Of a stretch of DNA of 43,869 nt, positions 42,070 through 43,869 are shown piece after piece (within the stretch, counting starts at the first letter, position 1; every line of letters begins with the position of its first letter). The DNA comes from a bacterium (lineage in GTDB: Bacteria > Armatimonadota > JACIXR01). A program made the translations under genes and the position numbers. The DNA lies in NCBI GenBank assembly GCA_014360465.1, contig JACIXQ010000011.1, forward strand, positions 1-43,869. The letters run 5' to 3'. Below the pieces are notes generated by a model. That model was not told the DNA's origin. It was given only the letters and a program-made list of their open reading frames with translations, and did not search any database.

Positions 42070-43635
42070 TTATTTCCCTCCCTTCAGTAACCCATACTCA
42101 ATTGATTCAACAAGCGCCTGCCAGGAAGCTTCTATAATGTTGGTTGAGACCCCGATAGTTGACCAGACCTCTTCACCGTCAAAGGATTCCACAAGAACGC
42201 GAACTTTCGCTGCTGTGCCCTCGGTGCCGCTTATCACCCTTACCTTGAAATCGGTTAGCCTTATCTTCTCCAATTCGGGATAGAATTGAAGAAGCGCCTT
42301 GCGAAGAGCATTATCAAGGGCGTGGATTGGTCCATCACCCTCTGCTACAGTGTGAGTTACCTGTCCATTGACGCTTAGCTTTAAAGTAGCCTCCGTGACG
42401 AATCCCTCTTCCTCGCTTCTCTTCTCCACTATCACTCGCAACCCAAGGAGGTCGAAGAGCTTCCTGTAGCCACCTGTTATCTTCTTGACCAACAATTCGA
42501 AGGAAGCCTCTGCCCCTTCAAAATGATATCCCTGATTCTCCAACTCCACCAATTTCTCCAAAATCAAGCGTGTCTCCTTGGAGTCCTTGGTAAGGTCAAG
42601 GTCTAGCCTTTTTGTCTTATAAAGAATTGTAGAGCTTCCCGAGAGCTCGGAAACGAGAACCCGCCTTTCGTTTCCAACAAGTTCGGGGTCTATGTGCTCA
42701 TAGGAACGAGGGTTCTTCCTTATGGCATCAACATGGACTCCGCCCTTATGAGCGAAAGCAGACCTACCAACAAATGGCATATTATTAGCGGGAACGATGT
42801 TCGCTATCTCAGCTACGAAATGAGAAAGCTCCACAAGATGCTTCAATCTCTCTTTGTCTATAACCTCTAACCCCATCTTTAAAACAAGAATGGGAATGAT
42901 TGAGCACAAGTTTGCATTGCCACAGCGCTCACCATAACCGTTTATCGTCCCCTGGATATGCACAGCTCCCGCCCGAACGGCTTCTATCGTGTTCGCAACG
43001 GCGGTTTCAGAGTCATTATGGGCGTGTATGCCGAGTGGCTTCTTTATCTTTTCCTTAACCGATGCGGTTATTTCCCCCACCTCGTGAGGCAAACTACCCC
43101 CATTAGTATCGGCAAGGCAAATTATGTCAGCTCCTGCTTCTTCAGCTGCTAATAAACACTCAATTGCATAGGCTGGGTCGGATTTATATCCATCAAAAAA
43201 GTGTTCCGCATCGAATATTACCTCGCGATTAAAAGATTTAAGGAATCTAATAGAATCATCTATCATCCTGAGATTCTCCTCAAGGGAGACTTTGAGAACC
43301 TCTCTAACCTGGAAATCCCACGATTTACCAAATATTGTAACCGTGGGAGTATCCATCTGAACCAGCATAACGAGATTGGTATCATCCTCCGGTTTCCTGT
43401 TAGCCTTCCTTGTGGAGCCGAAAGCGGCTAATTTGGCGTTTTTGAGCGGTTCCTCGGACATCTTCTTAAAGAAGGCAAGGTCTTTGGGATTGGAGGCTGG
43501 CCACCCACCCTCAATATAATGAATGCCGAACTCGTCAAGCTTCCGAGCGATACGAATCTTATCCTCTAAGGAGAAAGATATACCCTCCATCTGGGCGCCA
43601 TCGCGTAAAGTGGTATCGTATAATGTGAGTTCCAT
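42070..43635 (-). CDS. cimA: (R)-citramalate synthase
   Basis: CimA joins pyruvate and acetyl-CoA to citramalate, opening the threonine-independent route to isoleucine. The 521-residue product has the catalytic [13 protein letters not shown] at the start, the metal-binding [16 protein letters not shown] near 209, and the GERCGNANL segment near 239. [19 protein letters not shown] near 296 and the C-terminal LeuA allosteric domain (about 405-521) complete it. Citramalate synthases of this long type differ from LeuA in the GISFSLEDK and [10 protein letters not shown] segments. The start is ATG 43635, eight bases after AGGAGG; the ATG two codons upstream is too near the site. Confidence 0.93.
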   Translation of the reverse strand: MELTLYDTTLRDGAQMEGISFSLEDKIRIARKLDEFGIHYIEGGWPASNPKDLAFFKKMSEEPLKNAKLAAFGSTRKANRKPEDDTNLVMLVQMDTPTVTIFGKSWDFQVREVLKVSLEENLRMIDDSIRFLKSFNREVIFDAEHFFDGYKSDPAYAIECLLAAEEAGADIICLADTNGGSLPHEVGEITASVKEKIKKPLGIHAHNDSETAVANTIEAVRAGAVHIQGTINGYGERCGNANLCSIIPILVLKMGLEVIDKERLKHLVELSHFVAEIANIVPANNMPFVGRSAFAHKGGVHVDAIRKNPRSYEHIDPELVGNERRVLVSELSGSSTILYKTKRLDLDLTKDSKETRLILEKLVELENQGYHFEGAEASFELLVKKITGGYRKLFDLLGLRVIVEKRSEEEGFVTEATLKLSVNGQVTHTVAEGDGPIHALDNALRKALLQFYPELEKIRLTDFKVRVISGTEGTAAKVRVLVESFDGEEVWSTIGVSTNIIEASWQALVESIEYGLLKGGK

Positions 43636-43659
43636 TTCCATTACCTCCTATTTTGAATA

Positions 43660-43687
43660 ATTTTAACTTTCCATATTGAATTTGCAA
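43660..43687 (-). promoter_or_regulatory. Probable promoter of the cimA-to-folC operon
   Basis: On the minus strand TTGCAA (43682-43687), 16 bases, then TAAAAT (43660-43665). The predicted start near 43653 leaves a short leader holding the AGGAGG of cimA. Confidence 0.45.
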
Positions 43688-43753
43688 AATTACGCTCTTC
43701 CTCAAAAATAATTTACTCGAAAAGGGGTAGTTTCCTCAATAATAATGATGACA

Positions 43754-43827
43754 AGAGGCAATCATCCCCTACAATTTATTCCTATAACAAACCTTCTAAA
43801 AGGAGGTGTAAGAAGATGATTGCCTCT
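43754..43827 (+). promoter_or_regulatory. 13-base inverted repeat across the start codon of the last gene
   Basis: AGAGGCAATCATC (43754-43766) is the exact complement of 43815-43827, which spans the ATG (43816) of the terminal gene. The 48-base loop contains its AGGAGG site. In mRNA this would fold the start codon into a 13-pair stem while leaving the ribosome site unpaired. If transcription starts upstream of 43754 the hairpin could control translation. Confidence 0.45.
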
Positions 43828-43869
43828 ATTCCGAAAGAAGTATACTCCCTTGAGGGCAAACGTGCAATA
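43816..43869 (+). CDS. Probable short-chain dehydrogenase/reductase, N-terminal fragment
   Basis: Only 18 codons are inside the window. The ATG at 43816 follows AAAGGAGG by 9 bases, so the start is sound. The sequence MIASIPKEVYSLEGKRAI resembles the beginning of short-chain dehydrogenases, where a Leu-x-Gly-Lys-x-Ala-(Ile/Leu/Val) strand leads into the cofactor motif TGGxxGIG; that motif would lie just outside. The identification is thus a guess from the strand before the motif. It is divergent from cimA. Confidence 0.45.
   Translation, partial: MIASIPKEVYSLEGKRAI

Noticed and set aside
43816-43869. Terminal fragment as a transposase with the inverted repeat as an element end
   Set aside because: The Leu-Glu-Gly-Lys-Arg-Ala-Ile strand fits a short-chain dehydrogenase better, and the inverted repeat lies across the start codon rather than outside a gene.
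1-43869. CRISPR array, phage genes, restriction-modification or toxin-antitoxin loci
   Set aside because: No regularly spaced direct repeats, no integrase, capsid, methyltransferase or toxin-like small pair was seen on either strand.

Overview
The window looks like chromosomal DNA of an uncultured, probably thermophilic bacterium with an outer membrane. Two membrane-associated proteins resemble LptC and LptA, many glycosidases carry signal peptides, proteins are rich in Lys, Glu and Ile, and AGA/AGG and ATA codons are common. The gene mix (TrpB2-type tryptophan synthase, NfnAB, NAD-type isocitrate dehydrogenase, citramalate synthase, MEMO, UPF0280, several unusual glycosidases) would suit a deep-branching thermophile such as an Armatimonadota/Fervidibacter-like lineage. 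That placement is a guess; no rRNA or phylogenetic marker is present. I see no CRISPR array, phage or intact insertion sequence.

Layout. 1-702: 3' end of a probable SAM hydroxide adenosyltransferase, facing a response regulator coupled to a 55-residue membrane protein. 883-4751 (+): cysE-mnmA-nadA, then a secreted TIM-barrel glycosidase. 4739-7187 (-): a LeuD-like small subunit, an isocitrate dehydrogenase and a class I fumarase alpha subunit, i.e. TCA-cycle-like enzymes with two obligatory partners missing nearby. 7401-11917 (+): trpB2-nfnA-nfnB-CBS-purE. 11918-12401: the only long gene-free stretch, bounded by near-perfect inverted repeats. 12402-19080 (-): one long run, lptC-lptA-like-MEMO-UPF0280-zinc ribbon-secreted protein-CsgG-like-dxs, with several 4-base stop/start overlaps.

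19139-25358: a sugar region with a xylose-isomerase-like enzyme, a sugar isomerase/epimerase, a DapA-family aldolase, a large secreted glycosidase and a Gfo/Idh/MocA oxidoreductase. 25399-25484: tRNA-Leu(GAG). 25526-28159: pstS-pstC-pstA without pstB. 28288-31103: leuC-leuD-leuB. 31252-37554 (-): a three-gene polysaccharide cassette (beta-helix protein, 1181-residue GH36-like protein, GH5). 37696-43635 (-): cimA, prenyl synthase, ispH, metallophosphoesterase and folC. The window ends in the start of a probable short-chain dehydrogenase.

How they fit together. CimA plus LeuCDB can make 2-oxobutyrate for isoleucine from pyruvate and acetyl-CoA (LeuCDB also serves leucine). Dxs, IspH and the prenyl synthase cover the first, last and condensation steps of the MEP isoprenoid route. 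The secreted glycosidases and the cytoplasmic isomerase/aldolase/oxidoreductase genes suggest use of plant or microbial polysaccharides. Several genes (leuC, lptC, probably cysE) have good -35/-10 boxes almost touching the start codon and no Shine-Dalgarno, suggesting leaderless mRNAs beside a majority of genes with strong AAAGGAGG sites.
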